64,000 bases of DNA, from contig JAFUAY010000040.1 of NCBI GenBank assembly GCA_017460515.1, forward strand, positions 58,595 through 122,594, read 5' to 3'. Source of the DNA: Prevotella sp. Lineage in GTDB: Bacteria; Bacteroidota; Bacteroidia; Bacteroidales; Bacteroidaceae. This document shows, piece after piece, positions 33,951-43,853 of the stretch (the stretch's first letter is position 1; each line of letters begins with the position of its first letter). The translations under genes were made by a program, and so were the position numbers. The notes beneath the pieces are model-generated. The model saw nothing but the letters and a program-made list of their open reading frames with translations. It did no database searches and was not told the DNA's origin.

Positions 33951-34712
33951 GTGCATAAAATATACGCCATATTGCTGATTGTGATGCTCGCCTGTATAGG
34001 GTGCGAGTGGCGTATGCGTAGTGATCTTGTCCAAAGCGATTCAAGTTCTTTTGTGGAACGTTATGATAAGATTGAGGCTTTTTTCCTTGCATCGGGCGAT
34101 TTCTCTGCACTTCAGCAGATGCAGACCCGTTATCCGGTTGAAACGCGTCGGTTGATTGAAGACGTGCTTCAGTTGGGCAAAGTGGATGATGTTAATATCA
34201 AATCGCGTTTCTATATCTATTTTCAAGACAGTACGTTGCAGGCGCTGATAGCCGAGGTGGGTCGCCAGTATGAGGATTTTTCTGATTTGGATGAACAGCT
34301 GGAAGATGCTTTCAGTCGACTTAACGAGTTGGTGCCAGGTGCAGATATCCCGAAGGTATATACGCAAATAAGCTCGCTCGACCAGAGTATCGTGGTGGAT
34401 AGTGGCCAGTTGGCCATTTCGCTCGATAAATATCTGGGAGCCGACTATCCCCTTTACCATAAGTTCGGATATACAGACCGCCAACGATCAATGATGGAGC
34501 GTGACTATATTGTGCCTGATTGTCTTGGGTTCTATCTGCTGAGTCTTTATAGCATTCCTGATACATTGAATCGCGATGTTCACATGGGACGTATTCAGCA
34601 CGTGGTGAATACCGTGCTTGACCAGCGGATCTTTGAGAACGATTTTGTCCGTCAGGCCGAGGAACTGACCGCTTCTGGGTGTTCTTTTACTGATTTGCTT
34701 AAGAACAAGTAG
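33951..34712 (+). CDS. GldB-like lipoprotein
   Basis: The 253-residue product starts with GTG at 33951 (no nearer ATG gives the signal). It has a lipoprotein signal with lipobox ACIGC. The body follows GldB-type proteins: YQDSTLQALIAEVGRQ, LNELVPGADIPKVYTQISSL, DSGQLAISLDKYLGADYPLY. GldB is a lipoprotein of Bacteroidetes gliding/type IX machinery, but relatives are found in non-gliding gut species where the role is unknown. Placed between the uronate locus and parC, alone behind its own promoter. Confidence 0.65.
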   Translation: MHKIYAILLIVMLACIGCEWRMRSDLVQSDSSSFVERYDKIEAFFLASGDFSALQQMQTRYPVETRRLIEDVLQLGKVDDVNIKSRFYIYFQDSTLQALIAEVGRQYEDFSDLDEQLEDAFSRLNELVPGADIPKVYTQISSLDQSIVVDSGQLAISLDKYLGADYPLYHKFGYTDRQRSMMERDYIVPDCLGFYLLSLYSIPDTLNRDVHMGRIQHVVNTVLDQRIFENDFVRQAEELTASGCSFTDLLKNK

Positions 34713-34856
34713 ACGTTTATCTAACCGATTTTCCCGTTTCATTGTGCGTTTTTATTGGCAGATAAGCCCTTATTTGCGTTAAAAACTTGCAATTTCCTAG
34801 TATAAGTTGATTTTTTTTATTACTTTTGCGAGAAAATACTGAAAACCTGTTTTTTC

Positions 34857-37598
34857 ATGGACGACGAAATCAAAGATAATTATCAAGAAGAGACAAGTGA
34901 GGAGAGACAAGATGCAATAGACGGAGCCGTTGCCGAAGGGCATTCGGACTATAAGCCAGTGAACCGTTTTGATGCAGCCGTTGTACATCATTTGAGTGGT
35001 ATGTATCAGAGTTGGTTCCTCGACTATGCTTCTTACGTAATACTTGAACGAGCCGTTCCTCATATTGAGGATGGCTTGAAACCCGTTCAACGCCGTATTC
35101 TTCATTCTATGAAGCGTATGGATGACGGTCGGTATAACAAGGTAGCCAATATTGTGGGACATACCATGCAGTTCCATCCCCATGGAGATGCCTCTATCGG
35201 TGACGCACTGGTGCAGTTAGGCCAGAAGGATTTGTTGGTAGATACTCAGGGAAACTGGGGTAACATACTGACGGGCGACCGTGCTGCCGCTCCCCGATAT
35301 ATCGAGGCCCGACTGTCGAAGTTCGCGCTGGATACCGTTTTTAATCCCAAGACTACTGAATGGCAATTGTCGTACGACGGGCGTAACAAAGAGCCCATCA
35401 CGCTGCCAGTGAAGTTCCCGTTGTTGCTTTCACAGGGAGCTGAAGGTATTGCCGTTGGTCTTTCATCGAAGATTCTGCCCCATAATTTCTGTGAAATCTG
35501 TGATGCCGCCATCAGCTACTTGCATGGAGAAGATTTCCTGCTGTATCCTGATTTCCAGACGGGCGGTTCTATCGATGTGTCGAAATATAACGATGGACAG
35601 CGTGGCGGTGTGCTGAAGGTGCGTGCCAAGATTGAGAAACTCGACCAGAAGACCCTCGTGATTCGTGAGTTGCCGTTTACAAAGACCGTTGGAACGCTGA
35701 TAGAGAGTATTACCAAAGCCATTGAAAAGGGTAAGATCAAAGCACGCAATGTGACTGACCTGACCTCGGCTCAGGTAGAGATACAGATCCATCTGGCACC
35801 TGGCGTGAGCAGTGATAAGACTCTTGATGCCCTCTATGCCTTTACGGACTGTGAGATCAATATATCGCCCAACTGCTGTGTCATTGCTGACAAGAAGCCA
35901 CAGTTCCTCACCGTCAGTGATGTGCTGAAGTATTCGGCTGACCGTACGAAAGACCTGATTCGTCAGGAGTTGGAGATTCGCAAGAACGAGCTTTTGGAGC
36001 AGTACCATTTCTGCTCGCTGGAGAAAATCTTCATCGAGGAGCGCATTTATAAGGATAAGAAGTTTGAGGAAGCTCCGAATGTAGACAAGGTGTGTGAGCA
36101 TATTGATGACCGCCTGACTCCTTATTATCCACAGCTGGTGCGTGAGGTTACTAAGGATGATATCCTCCGACTGTTGGAAATCAAGATGCAGCGCATCCTG
36201 AAGTTCAATAAGGAGAAGGCCGACGAATTGATGGCACGCATCAAGGCTGAGATAGAAGAGATAGATCGTGATCTTGCAAACCTGACAGAGGTGACAGCGG
36301 CCTGGTTCCAGTTCCTGAAAGACAAGTACGGGAAGGACCATCCGAGACTGACTGAGATTCGTAACTTCGATACCATCGAGGCTACTAAAGTTGTTGAGGC
36401 TAACCAGAAACTCTACATTAACCGTAGCGAGGGCTTTATCGGAACGGGCTTGAAGAAAGACGAATTTGTCTGCAACTGTTCCGATATTGACGATATCATC
36501 CTTTTCTATCGAGACGGAAAATACAAGGTAGTTCGAGTTGCTGAGAAACTATTCGTCGGAAAGAACGTTCTCTGGCTGGGCGTGTTTAAGAAGAACGACA
36601 AACGTACTATCTATAATGTGGTGTATCGTGATGGTCGCAAGGGCCCTTGCTATATCAAACGTTTCAATGTGACGGGTATCGTTCGCGATCGTGAGAGCGA
36701 CCTGACACAAGGTACAGATGGTTCGCGCATTATGTATTTCACTGCCAATCCCAATGGTGAAGCCGAGACTATCAAGGTCACACTCGACCCGTCGGTACTT
36801 GCAACCCATCCGCGTCTGAAACTCTTTATCGACCGTTCGTTTGCCGATATCGATATCAAGGGACGTACGTCAAAAGGAAACATCCTGACGAAATTCCCAG
36901 TACACCGAATTGCCCTGAAGAGTCTTGGACACTCAACGCTGGGCGGACGAAAGGTGTGGTATGATCCTGACGTGAACCGTTTGAACTACGATGAGCATGG
37001 ACAACTACTCGGTGAGTTCTTCGATAACGACCAGATACTTGTGGTACTGCAGAACGGTGATTTCTACCTGACCAATTTCGATGTGAACAACCACTATGAG
37101 GAGAATATCCTGCGTATTGAGAAGTTTGAAGCCGACAAGGTATGGACAGCTGTGCTCTTCGATGCTGATAATTCTGGCTATCCTTATCTGAAACGATTCC
37201 AGATGGAGGCTATCAAACGCAAGCAGAACTTCCTGGGCGAGCGACAGGTCGATGGAAAGAATGCCTCGAAACTGGTACTGCTCACTGACGTGGTCTATCC
37301 GTTGATACGAGTAACCTATGGTGGTGCCGATGATTTCCACACTCCAGAGGATATCGATGCCGAGACATTCGTGGGCGTGAAAGGCTTCAAGGCTAAAGGA
37401 AAGCGCATCTCCACCTGGCAGATAGAGTCTATTGTAGAACTAGAACCAGTCAGATTCCCTGAACCGCCTGCCGATTCTTCCGACGACGGAGATAGTCTGG
37501 AGGATGCTGAAGTGAACTTGGATCCTGATGCCGGCAAGAGTGAGCAGCAAATCATTGATGAGATGACCGGACAATTAAGACTCTTCCCAGATGAGTAA
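34857..37598 (+). CDS. parC: Topoisomerase IV subunit A
   Basis: The 913-residue product has the GyrA/ParC breakage-reunion domain at residues 45-490: [20 protein letters not shown], then [20 protein letters not shown], the catalytic Tyr in [14 protein letters not shown] (about residue 145) and [17 protein letters not shown]. The C-terminal part (about 500-860) has propeller-like repeats; an acidic end follows. It decatenates chromosomes together with ParE (not in the window). The last 8 nt overlap the DUF3316 gene. Confidence 0.92.
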   Translation: MDDEIKDNYQEETSEERQDAIDGAVAEGHSDYKPVNRFDAAVVHHLSGMYQSWFLDYASYVILERAVPHIEDGLKPVQRRILHSMKRMDDGRYNKVANIVGHTMQFHPHGDASIGDALVQLGQKDLLVDTQGNWGNILTGDRAAAPRYIEARLSKFALDTVFNPKTTEWQLSYDGRNKEPITLPVKFPLLLSQGAEGIAVGLSSKILPHNFCEICDAAISYLHGEDFLLYPDFQTGGSIDVSKYNDGQRGGVLKVRAKIEKLDQKTLVIRELPFTKTVGTLIESITKAIEKGKIKARNVTDLTSAQVEIQIHLAPGVSSDKTLDALYAFTDCEINISPNCCVIADKKPQFLTVSDVLKYSADRTKDLIRQELEIRKNELLEQYHFCSLEKIFIEERIYKDKKFEEAPNVDKVCEHIDDRLTPYYPQLVREVTKDDILRLLEIKMQRILKFNKEKADELMARIKAEIEEIDRDLANLTEVTAAWFQFLKDKYGKDHPRLTEIRNFDTIEATKVVEANQKLYINRSEGFIGTGLKKDEFVCNCSDIDDIILFYRDGKYKVVRVAEKLFVGKNVLWLGVFKKNDKRTIYNVVYRDGRKGPCYIKRFNVTGIVRDRESDLTQGTDGSRIMYFTANPNGEAETIKVTLDPSVLATHPRLKLFIDRSFADIDIKGRTSKGNILTKFPVHRIALKSLGHSTLGGRKVWYDPDVNRLNYDEHGQLLGEFFDNDQILVVLQNGDFYLTNFDVNNHYEENILRIEKFEADKVWTAVLFDADNSGYPYLKRFQMEAIKRKQNFLGERQVDGKNASKLVLLTDVVYPLIRVTYGGADDFHTPEDIDAETFVGVKGFKAKGKRISTWQIESIVELEPVRFPEPPADSSDDGDSLEDAEVNLDPDAGKSEQQIIDEMTGQLRLFPDE

Positions 37599-38409
37599 TA
37601 AGAGGGTGTTGTTCTCGCTTGCAGCGCTATTTACTTGCTGGAGTGGCCTTTTCGCACAGGAGTCTGATGCTCAGCGACATCTTCGTCATGTGACGAAGCA
37701 TTATCAGGTAGGTGTTGGCAATGTAAACATCCTGGATACCTATCTGTCGCAAGAGAAGTATCGAGGAACGGGACTCACGCTGTTGAGTCTTCGTGAAAGC
37801 AGGAAAGAAGGCACATCTTGGTCAACGCTTATCCAGAACCAACTACATCTCTCGACAGCTAAAGACCGTGCCGGAAATGAGTCGATGCTGGAGGGCTCCT
37901 ATAACTTTATGTGGGGACGCTATTACCGTTGGAAACTGATGAACGACTGCTTGCATCTGCAGGCTGGAGCAATGGCTAATCTGGGAATGGGATTTCTCTA
38001 TAATACCCGTAATACCGCAAACAACCCTGCACAGGGACGCCTTTCACTCAATGTGATGCCTTCAGGAATAGCCGCTTATCATTTCACACTTTGGAAAAGG
38101 CAATGGCAGGTACGTTACGAACTGGAACTTCCCCTGTTGGGGGTGATGTTCAGCCCAAACTATGGACAGTCCTATTATGAGATTTTCTCCCTGGGCAACT
38201 ATGACCATAATATCGTGCCTACAACATTTGTTGCAGCTCCCAGTTTCCGTCAGCAGCTAGGCATCTCATGCGTTATCAGTCGGGGACTTACCCTTTCAGT
38301 TGGCTATTTAGGCGATTGGCAGCAGGCTCAGGTGAACAACCTCAAGCAACATGTCTATCATAATGCTGTGATGTTGGGTATTGTGAAAAATGTGACTATC
38401 ATAAAATAA
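37591..38409 (+). CDS. DUF3316 exported barrel-like protein
   Basis: The 272-residue product has a signal peptide ([19 protein letters not shown]). DUF3316 pattern: [20 protein letters not shown] then [15 protein letters not shown]; beta-strand-rich to the end ([15 protein letters not shown]). Predicted outer-membrane protein of unknown role. It overlaps parC by 8 nt, so it is translationally linked to parC. Confidence 0.8.
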   Translation: MSNKRVLFSLAALFTCWSGLFAQESDAQRHLRHVTKHYQVGVGNVNILDTYLSQEKYRGTGLTLLSLRESRKEGTSWSTLIQNQLHLSTAKDRAGNESMLEGSYNFMWGRYYRWKLMNDCLHLQAGAMANLGMGFLYNTRNTANNPAQGRLSLNVMPSGIAAYHFTLWKRQWQVRYELELPLLGVMFSPNYGQSYYEIFSLGNYDHNIVPTTFVAAPSFRQQLGISCVISRGLTLSVGYLGDWQQAQVNNLKQHVYHNAVMLGIVKNVTIIK

Positions 38410-38418
38410 AAAGAAACT

Positions 38419-39438
38419 ATGTCGACATGCACTAAATACCTCCTTCTGCCCATTCTTTTGCTGACCTTTTCACTCACGTCGTGTGTTGACGAAGAAGAAT
38501 TTGACAACACACCGCAAGGTAACTTTGAGGCTCTTTGGAAAATCATTGATGAACGCTATTGCTTTCTCGACTATAAGCAGCATGAGATAGGGCTCGACTG
38601 GCAACAGGTATATCATAAATATAAGGTACGCGTAGACGACAAGATGAGCAACAGCCAGCTCTTTGAAGTTCTGTCAGATATGTTGTCTGAGTTGCGCGAC
38701 GGACATGTTAACCTGAGCGCATCGCATGATCTGGGACGTAACTGGTCGTGGTACGAGAATTATCCAACGAACGTGTCAGACACCCTGTTGCGCCGCTATA
38801 TGGGTACGAACTATAAGATTGCATCAGGATTAAAATACCTTATCCTGGATGATAATATCGGCTATATACGCTATGAAAGTTTTATGGATGCGGTTGGCGA
38901 AGGCAATCTGGATGAGGTATTGATGCACATGATACTCTGTCAGGGCATTATCATTGACATCAGGGGCAATGGCGGTGGCAACCTGACCAATGTAGAGATG
39001 ATTGCTTCGCGCTTCTGCAACGAGAAGACACTGGTGGGCTATGTCCAGCATAAAACAGGCACGGGACATAGTGATTTCTCGTCGATGGAGGAACGCTATC
39101 TGGAGCCGTCATCCGGTATGCGTTGGCATAAGCCCGTATGCTTGCTGACCAATCGTCATGTGTATAGTGCTGCCAATGAGTTCACGATGTATATGAAAGC
39201 ACTACCTACTGTTAAGGTTGTTGGCGACCATACGGGTGGTGGAGCTGGTATGCCTTTCTCTAATACCCTGCCTAACGGGTGGATGGTTCGCTTTTCTGCC
39301 GTTCCCATGTACGATAAGAATCGCTCTTCAGTAGAGTTTGGCATAGCCCCGGACTACAATGTTCAGCTCCTTGATACCGATTTTGCAAAGGGTGAGGACA
39401 CAATCATTGAGTTTGCCCGGAAACTGTTAGTACAATAA
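38419..39438 (+). CDS. S41 family peptidase lipoprotein
   Basis: The 339-residue product has a lipoprotein signal (LLTFSLTSCVDEEEFD). An N-terminal helical domain (NFEALWKIIDERYCFLDYKQ) precedes the C-terminal-processing-protease fold: ELRDGHVNL, GYIRYESF, GIIIDIRGNGGGN and HVYSAANEFTMYMKALP with the catalytic Ser; GDHTGGGAGMPFS follows. S41 proteases cleave near C-termini of exported proteins. No PDZ domain is evident. It is 10 nt after DUF3316. Confidence 0.88.
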   Translation: MSTCTKYLLLPILLLTFSLTSCVDEEEFDNTPQGNFEALWKIIDERYCFLDYKQHEIGLDWQQVYHKYKVRVDDKMSNSQLFEVLSDMLSELRDGHVNLSASHDLGRNWSWYENYPTNVSDTLLRRYMGTNYKIASGLKYLILDDNIGYIRYESFMDAVGEGNLDEVLMHMILCQGIIIDIRGNGGGNLTNVEMIASRFCNEKTLVGYVQHKTGTGHSDFSSMEERYLEPSSGMRWHKPVCLLTNRHVYSAANEFTMYMKALPTVKVVGDHTGGGAGMPFSNTLPNGWMVRFSAVPMYDKNRSSVEFGIAPDYNVQLLDTDFAKGEDTIIEFARKLLVQ

Positions 39439-39442
39439 GTAT

Positions 39443-40504
39443 ATGGAATTGTTGCCGGTATTCTTTATAGGATTATCAGTCTGTTGGTATGCTCTGGAGG
39501 CCCGTGCACTGTTTCAGTTGTCACAGCCTTCCAGACTTCAGCAGTTGTTGGCAGTCATCTTTGTCTGGTGGAGTTTTTCCACACTCAAGGATATGGCACT
39601 CTATGTGCCGGGCATCGAGAAGATAACTATGCTTCGCCATATTTTTTATATTGACGGATTCGGTGCTGTGACCTTTGCTCTGTTCTTGATGGAGATTGTG
39701 AAACCGGGTTGGACAACCCTCAAGCGAGCAACTCTATTGTCTATTCCTTATCTGTTGTTCTTTCTTCTTCATTTCTTTGTCCAAGACGGACTTCTCGATA
39801 CGGCGTTTACTTTTTTCTTCGTTTGCTTTGCCTGGACGACTTTTCTTATTGGTATTTATAAGAATCGAGCTTATGCTCGTGCCATCCGTGAGCATTATTC
39901 CAATTTGGAGGATGTGGATATCTCCAGGGTGTGGGGTATCTTGGCTGCTTTCTTTATCTGCCAGCATGTATGGTGGGCTGTATCGGGCATGCTCGATGCA
40001 TTGGCCGATGCCTTCTACTATGTCATTTCCCTAATTTGTTGGGGGCTCACGTTGCGATGTGTCAACCGTCTTCGTTCGCTTCGTTTGCCTGAGAAAGAGA
40101 ATGAAGCTGAAGAACAGGGTAGTGGGGCAGAGTCATTAAATGAGAGCGTACCTGCCAGCAGGAAACGATTATCCAACCTTGCATCTGCGCTAACCCGCTT
40201 GATGGAAGAGGAACGGTCTTATCTGAATCCTGACATCACCGTCTCAGAACTTGCTTTGAAAATAGGAACCAACCGAACCTATCTGAGCGAGTATTTCTCT
40301 ACAGATCTCGGAATGACCTTCTATGACTATATCAACCGACTGCGTATAAAACACAGTGTGTTGCCGATGATGAAGTCAGGCGATAATTATTCGCTCGACT
40401 ATATTGCCAAGCAGTCGGGCTTTAAGAGTATTTCAACCTTCCGTCGCTCTTTCCTTAAATTTACTGGCAAACTGCCCAGTGAATACCTTCGTGATGAGTC
40501 TTGA
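39443..40504 (+). CDS. Membrane-embedded AraC-family regulator
   Basis: The 353-residue product has about six membrane helices in residues 1-210 (LLPVFFIGLSVCWYALEARA first, FYYVISLICWGLTLRC last). A C-terminal AraC DNA-binding domain follows (residues 255-353): ELALKIGTNRTYLSEYFSTD and IAKQSGFKSISTFRRSFLKF. Such regulators sense envelope signals directly. Its place 4 nt after the S41 protease gene suggests that it regulates, or is regulated by, that envelope cluster. Confidence 0.87.
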   Translation: MELLPVFFIGLSVCWYALEARALFQLSQPSRLQQLLAVIFVWWSFSTLKDMALYVPGIEKITMLRHIFYIDGFGAVTFALFLMEIVKPGWTTLKRATLLSIPYLLFFLLHFFVQDGLLDTAFTFFFVCFAWTTFLIGIYKNRAYARAIREHYSNLEDVDISRVWGILAAFFICQHVWWAVSGMLDALADAFYYVISLICWGLTLRCVNRLRSLRLPEKENEAEEQGSGAESLNESVPASRKRLSNLASALTRLMEEERSYLNPDITVSELALKIGTNRTYLSEYFSTDLGMTFYDYINRLRIKHSVLPMMKSGDNYSLDYIAKQSGFKSISTFRRSFLKFTGKLPSEYLRDES

Positions 40505-40565
40505 AGCATCATTTTGTCAAAAAAAGGCGATTTTTGACTTGATGATGTATATTATGCTTGAAAAT

Positions 40566-40597
40566 TTTGGCATTTCTCTTCTCTTTTTGTACTTTTG
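40566..40597 (+). promoter_or_regulatory. Promoter of the 468-aa membrane protein gene
   Basis: TTTG (40566-40569), 20 nt, TACTTTTG (40590-40597). Confidence 0.8.
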
Positions 40598-40621
40598 CTT
40601 GAAAATCAAAGTTAAGTACAA

Positions 40622-42028
40622 ATGAAACGATTGTTCCTTTTTCTTATAGCAGCGCTGGGGATTATGGCGCCCCATCATGCTATGGCTGACGATCTGCCTA
40701 AGAACGGCATGGTGATGAACTTCAAGCCTTTCGATTCCAAGTACGGTCCATTTTATGACCAGATCAGTCGACAGACCCTGCAAGTCTATGACATCTCTAC
40801 GGGTGAACTCCGCACAGCTCCTAAACGCGAAAAGGAAGGGTTCTTCGGAGACTATGATTGGGGCTTTTTGTGCGACAGCTGCAAGATGTTTGATACTGAC
40901 CTGAAGCTGGGGAGCAAGATGACTATCCTGGTCAGGTTTAAGTCAAACAACAACGCCACCACACGTGGTCCGATAGCCCTGATGCGTAAAGGCCAGCCCG
41001 ACTCACTTTGGTATTTCCCAATATCAATTGAGAAGAATCGCATGATTTATATGGAAGGCAAGCCCTCGCCTGAAGACAGTGCGATGGTACGTTCGCGCTG
41101 GCACTATGATATTGAGAACGGAGGCCATACAGCTGTCTTCGTACTCATTGATTTCAAATCTGGACGACATGAGGTCTATACGCAAGACTCAGCCTCTGTT
41201 TTCTACAACACGCGCCTCTCTGAGCTCGCTGAACAGCCTAATCGCCTCCTTTTCACTCAACAGGAGGAGATGCTCATCAATGAGTTTGCCGTCTGGAACC
41301 GACTCCTCACGAAAGATGAGATTCTCTTCTACTATCACGGTAAGAAAAGTAAGGACCATGAACTCATGGAACCTGTACCCATTGTGGGTAATGTGGAAGA
41401 GGCTGATGGCGTAATCATGCATGGATGGAACACAACAAGATGGGTCTGTGTAGCCATGCTTGTCACTCTTTTCATTATTTGGCTGATTAGACGTTTCCGC
41501 AATATCAATGTCCATTACTCCTTCAGCGGCAGTCCGCTTATTATTCTGGCTGGTATCTTTGGTACTTGGTATCTGCAGAGTAATCTTGATACAGATGTCG
41601 AAAATATGTGGATTTACAATCTCGTCAACATCCTAACCTACTACTTTATTTCGTTCCGTGCCGACCCGATGTACACCATTCGAAATGCAGGCGGAGTGGG
41701 TAGTGTGATTAACTATGTGGGTGGTGTTTTTGCTATGTTGGGCGAGGTTCTTGATTCCATCCCCCATACCATGTGGGAGGTGACCTATGTGAACCGCAGG
41801 ACAGGTGAGAAGAGGACGCAGATAGAGCGTCATAACAATATTATCATCTCGATCTTCTGGATTGTCGTCATCATCTTTGTCATCTGGCTGTTCATTATTT
41901 TCTCGCAGTTGATCTACCAGATTCTTCCCTTCATCACCCTCTGTAAGTTCATCATGAATTTCTTCAAGGAGCGTAGCGCTTTCAAGGAAGCTCGTCAGTA
42001 TTGCTCACAAAGACAAAGCGAAGAATAA
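40622..42028 (+). CDS. Membrane protein with exported N-terminal domain, function unknown
   Basis: The 468-residue product has a signal peptide (LFLFLIAALGIMAPHHAMA). A beta-rich exported domain spans residues 25-260 and resembles a concanavalin/LamG-like fold (SKMTILVRFKSNNNATT, then TRLSELAEQPNRLLF and EFAVWNRLLTKDEILFY, the usual last LamG strand). Four or so helices follow from residue 280 (CVAMLVTLFIIWLIRRF) to 450. The family is not recognised. It overlaps the convergent gtrA-like gene by 47 nt. Confidence 0.65.
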   Translation: MKRLFLFLIAALGIMAPHHAMADDLPKNGMVMNFKPFDSKYGPFYDQISRQTLQVYDISTGELRTAPKREKEGFFGDYDWGFLCDSCKMFDTDLKLGSKMTILVRFKSNNNATTRGPIALMRKGQPDSLWYFPISIEKNRMIYMEGKPSPEDSAMVRSRWHYDIENGGHTAVFVLIDFKSGRHEVYTQDSASVFYNTRLSELAEQPNRLLFTQQEEMLINEFAVWNRLLTKDEILFYYHGKKSKDHELMEPVPIVGNVEEADGVIMHGWNTTRWVCVAMLVTLFIIWLIRRFRNINVHYSFSGSPLIILAGIFGTWYLQSNLDTDVENMWIYNLVNILTYYFISFRADPMYTIRNAGGVGSVINYVGGVFAMLGEVLDSIPHTMWEVTYVNRRTGEKRTQIERHNNIIISIFWIVVIIFVIWLFIIFSQLIYQILPFITLCKFIMNFFKERSAFKEARQYCSQRQSEE

Positions 42029-42407
42029 GGAAGTTGATAGGCACAACGACAATCAGCGTGAGGATGCCTGCCAGTCGTTCGTCGATACCGCAGAAGATCA
42101 TCAGGTTGAGTACGCCAATCTCTAACAGATAGTTTACAATGTGGCTGGCCAGGAAGCCAGCCGCATTCTTTTTGGATGGTCGTTTTTTGAAGGTAAAGAA
42201 TGTGGTCATCACGTAGTTGACACAGAACCCCACACCATATCCTACTGTATAAGCCAGGGTAGCATTCATCCATAACAAGGCTATCAGATAGGCACCATAG
42301 TGGACCAGTGTTGATAATGAACCCGTGATGCCGAAGCGCACGATGCGCCCCAGTTCCTGCTGCCAGTTATTGGTCTTGTTTCCTTTAATCTCGTGTTCTG
42401 CCATCAA
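41982..42407 (-). CDS. GtrA-family membrane protein
   Basis: The 141-residue product has four helices in the GtrA pattern (RIVRFGITGSLSTLVHYGAY, VGYGVGFCVNYVMTTFFTFK, VLNLMIFCGIDERLAGILTL, PINFLILRFVFV). GtrA proteins are thought to flip or help polyprenyl-linked sugars. The last 47 nt overlap the convergent upstream gene. A TACCTTTG element lies before the start. It opens the glycan part of the window. Confidence 0.85.
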   Translation of the reverse strand: MMAEHEIKGNKTNNWQQELGRIVRFGITGSLSTLVHYGAYLIALLWMNATLAYTVGYGVGFCVNYVMTTFFTFKKRPSKKNAAGFLASHIVNYLLEIGVLNLMIFCGIDERLAGILTLIVVVPINFLILRFVFVSNTDELP

Positions 42408-42491
42408 TTACTTTCTTGAATTTTATCGCAAAGGTACAAAATAATTACAAATAATAAGGAGGAATCATAAAAAAAACGTAACTTTGCAGCG

Positions 42492-43634
42492 ATGAAATCA
42501 CAGATTATCGTAGGATTCGACGCTAAACGCGTTGTTCGTAATGGAACAGGACTGGGCAGCTATGGGCGAACGCTCGTTGCTGATTTGGCTTTGTTTGATG
42601 AACTCAAACTGAATCTTTATGCACCCGATGCGGGTCGTGAAGATTTACGGATGCAGGTTCCAGAATGGAGGAATAATGTTGAGATGTGCTATCCTGTCAA
42701 GGGAGGCAATTCCATCTACAAGGCCTATTGGCGCAGTCGTGGTATAGTGAAGCAATTGCAGCGTGATGGCGTTCAGGTGTTTCACGGACTCTCAGGCGAA
42801 TTGCCCGTTGGAATGAAGAAATCGGGTATCAAGAGCGTAGTGACCATCCACGATTTGATTTTCATGCGTCATCCTGAGTACTACAATCCCATTGATGTGT
42901 TTATCTACAAGCGGAAGTTTTTCCAGACGCTTCGTGAGGCTGATCGTATTGTTGCCATCAGCGAATGTACTCGCAGGGATATATGTGAGTTGGGTGGCGT
43001 TCCGGAGGATAAGATAGACTTGGTCTATCAGAGCTGTGCCACCCGTTTCTCTTCAGAAGTGTCAGCCTCCGATATGGAACGAGTTGGCAAGAAATATGAC
43101 CTGCCCCGTCGTTATGTGCTGAGCGTGGGCTCTATCGAGGCAAGGAAGAATGCTCTTTTGACGCTGAAATCACTCCATGGGTTGCCAGAGGGTATCTGCC
43201 TGGTATTGGTGGGACGTCCTACCGATTATTCTAAGAAGTTGCAGAAAGCAGCTCTTCAGGAGAATCTCGTCCATCGGTTGATGCTTCTTCATGGTGTGCC
43301 TGATGAAGACTTGCCTGCCATCTATGCCCAAGCTGAAGTCTTTGTCTATCCCTCTCGTTATGAGGGATTTGGCATTCCTATCATTGAAGCCATCCGTATG
43401 CATCTGCCAGTTGTAGCCTGTACAGGTTCTTGTCTGGAAGAAGCGGGCGGACCTGACAATCTCTATGTGGGGCCTGATGATGCAGCAGGAATGGCTCATG
43501 CGGTGAGTCAGCTATTGAAAGGCAATGCTGATCGTGAAGAGCGCATAGTGCGCAGTTGTGAGTATATCCGTCGTTTTGAGAATACAGGTGCTGCTGCCCG
43601 TTTTGTAGAGATTTATCGTTCGCTGGCTATTTGA
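42492..43634 (+). CDS. Glycosyltransferase family 4
   Basis: The 380-residue product has the GT-B fold of GT4: GFDAKRVVRNGTGLGSYGRT at the N-terminus, VVTIHDLIFMRHPEYY, RYVLSVGSIEARKN (linker start of the donor domain) and FVYPSRYEGFGIPIIEAIRM (E-x7-E-like catalytic/donor motif). It transfers a nucleotide sugar, substrate unknown. The ATG lies 4 nt after a TAACTTTG element, so the leader is near zero. Confidence 0.88.
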   Translation: MKSQIIVGFDAKRVVRNGTGLGSYGRTLVADLALFDELKLNLYAPDAGREDLRMQVPEWRNNVEMCYPVKGGNSIYKAYWRSRGIVKQLQRDGVQVFHGLSGELPVGMKKSGIKSVVTIHDLIFMRHPEYYNPIDVFIYKRKFFQTLREADRIVAISECTRRDICELGGVPEDKIDLVYQSCATRFSSEVSASDMERVGKKYDLPRRYVLSVGSIEARKNALLTLKSLHGLPEGICLVLVGRPTDYSKKLQKAALQENLVHRLMLLHGVPDEDLPAIYAQAEVFVYPSRYEGFGIPIIEAIRMHLPVVACTGSCLEEAGGPDNLYVGPDDAAGMAHAVSQLLKGNADREERIVRSCEYIRRFENTGAAARFVEIYRSLAI

Positions 43635-43655
43635 TAAGTTCACAACAAAAATAGC

Positions 43656-43691
43656 AATCCCGATGCTCAGTAGAACATCGGGATTCTTTTT
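43656..43691 (+). terminator. Terminator after the GT4 gene
   Basis: AATCCCGATG, 10 nt, CATCGGGATT and then CTTTTT, between the GT4 gene and the convergent tRNA-Leu. Confidence 0.9.
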
Positions 43692-43692
43692 G

Positions 43693-43774
43693 TGCGCCTG
43701 ACAGGACTCGAACCTGCACGTCGTGAGACACTAGATCCTAAGTCTAGCGCGTCTACCAATTCCGCCACAGGCGC
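43693..43774 (-). tRNA. tRNA-Leu (UAG)
   Basis: The 82-nt tRNA has acceptor GCGCCTG/CAGGCGC, the long variable arm of leucine tRNAs, anticodon stem-loop CTAGA-CTTAGGA-TCTAG with anticodon TAG, and T loop TTCGAGT. CCA not encoded. Confidence 0.95.
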
Positions 43775-43853
43775 AAGTTGAGTAGTGTACTTCGACTTTT
43801 GCGGCTGCAAAGGTAAGAAAAAAATGAAGAATAAAAAAATTATTACTCAAAAA

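Noticed and set aside
35463-36341. 292-codon minus-strand open frame
   Set aside because: Shadow of parC, whose motifs are intact on the other strand.
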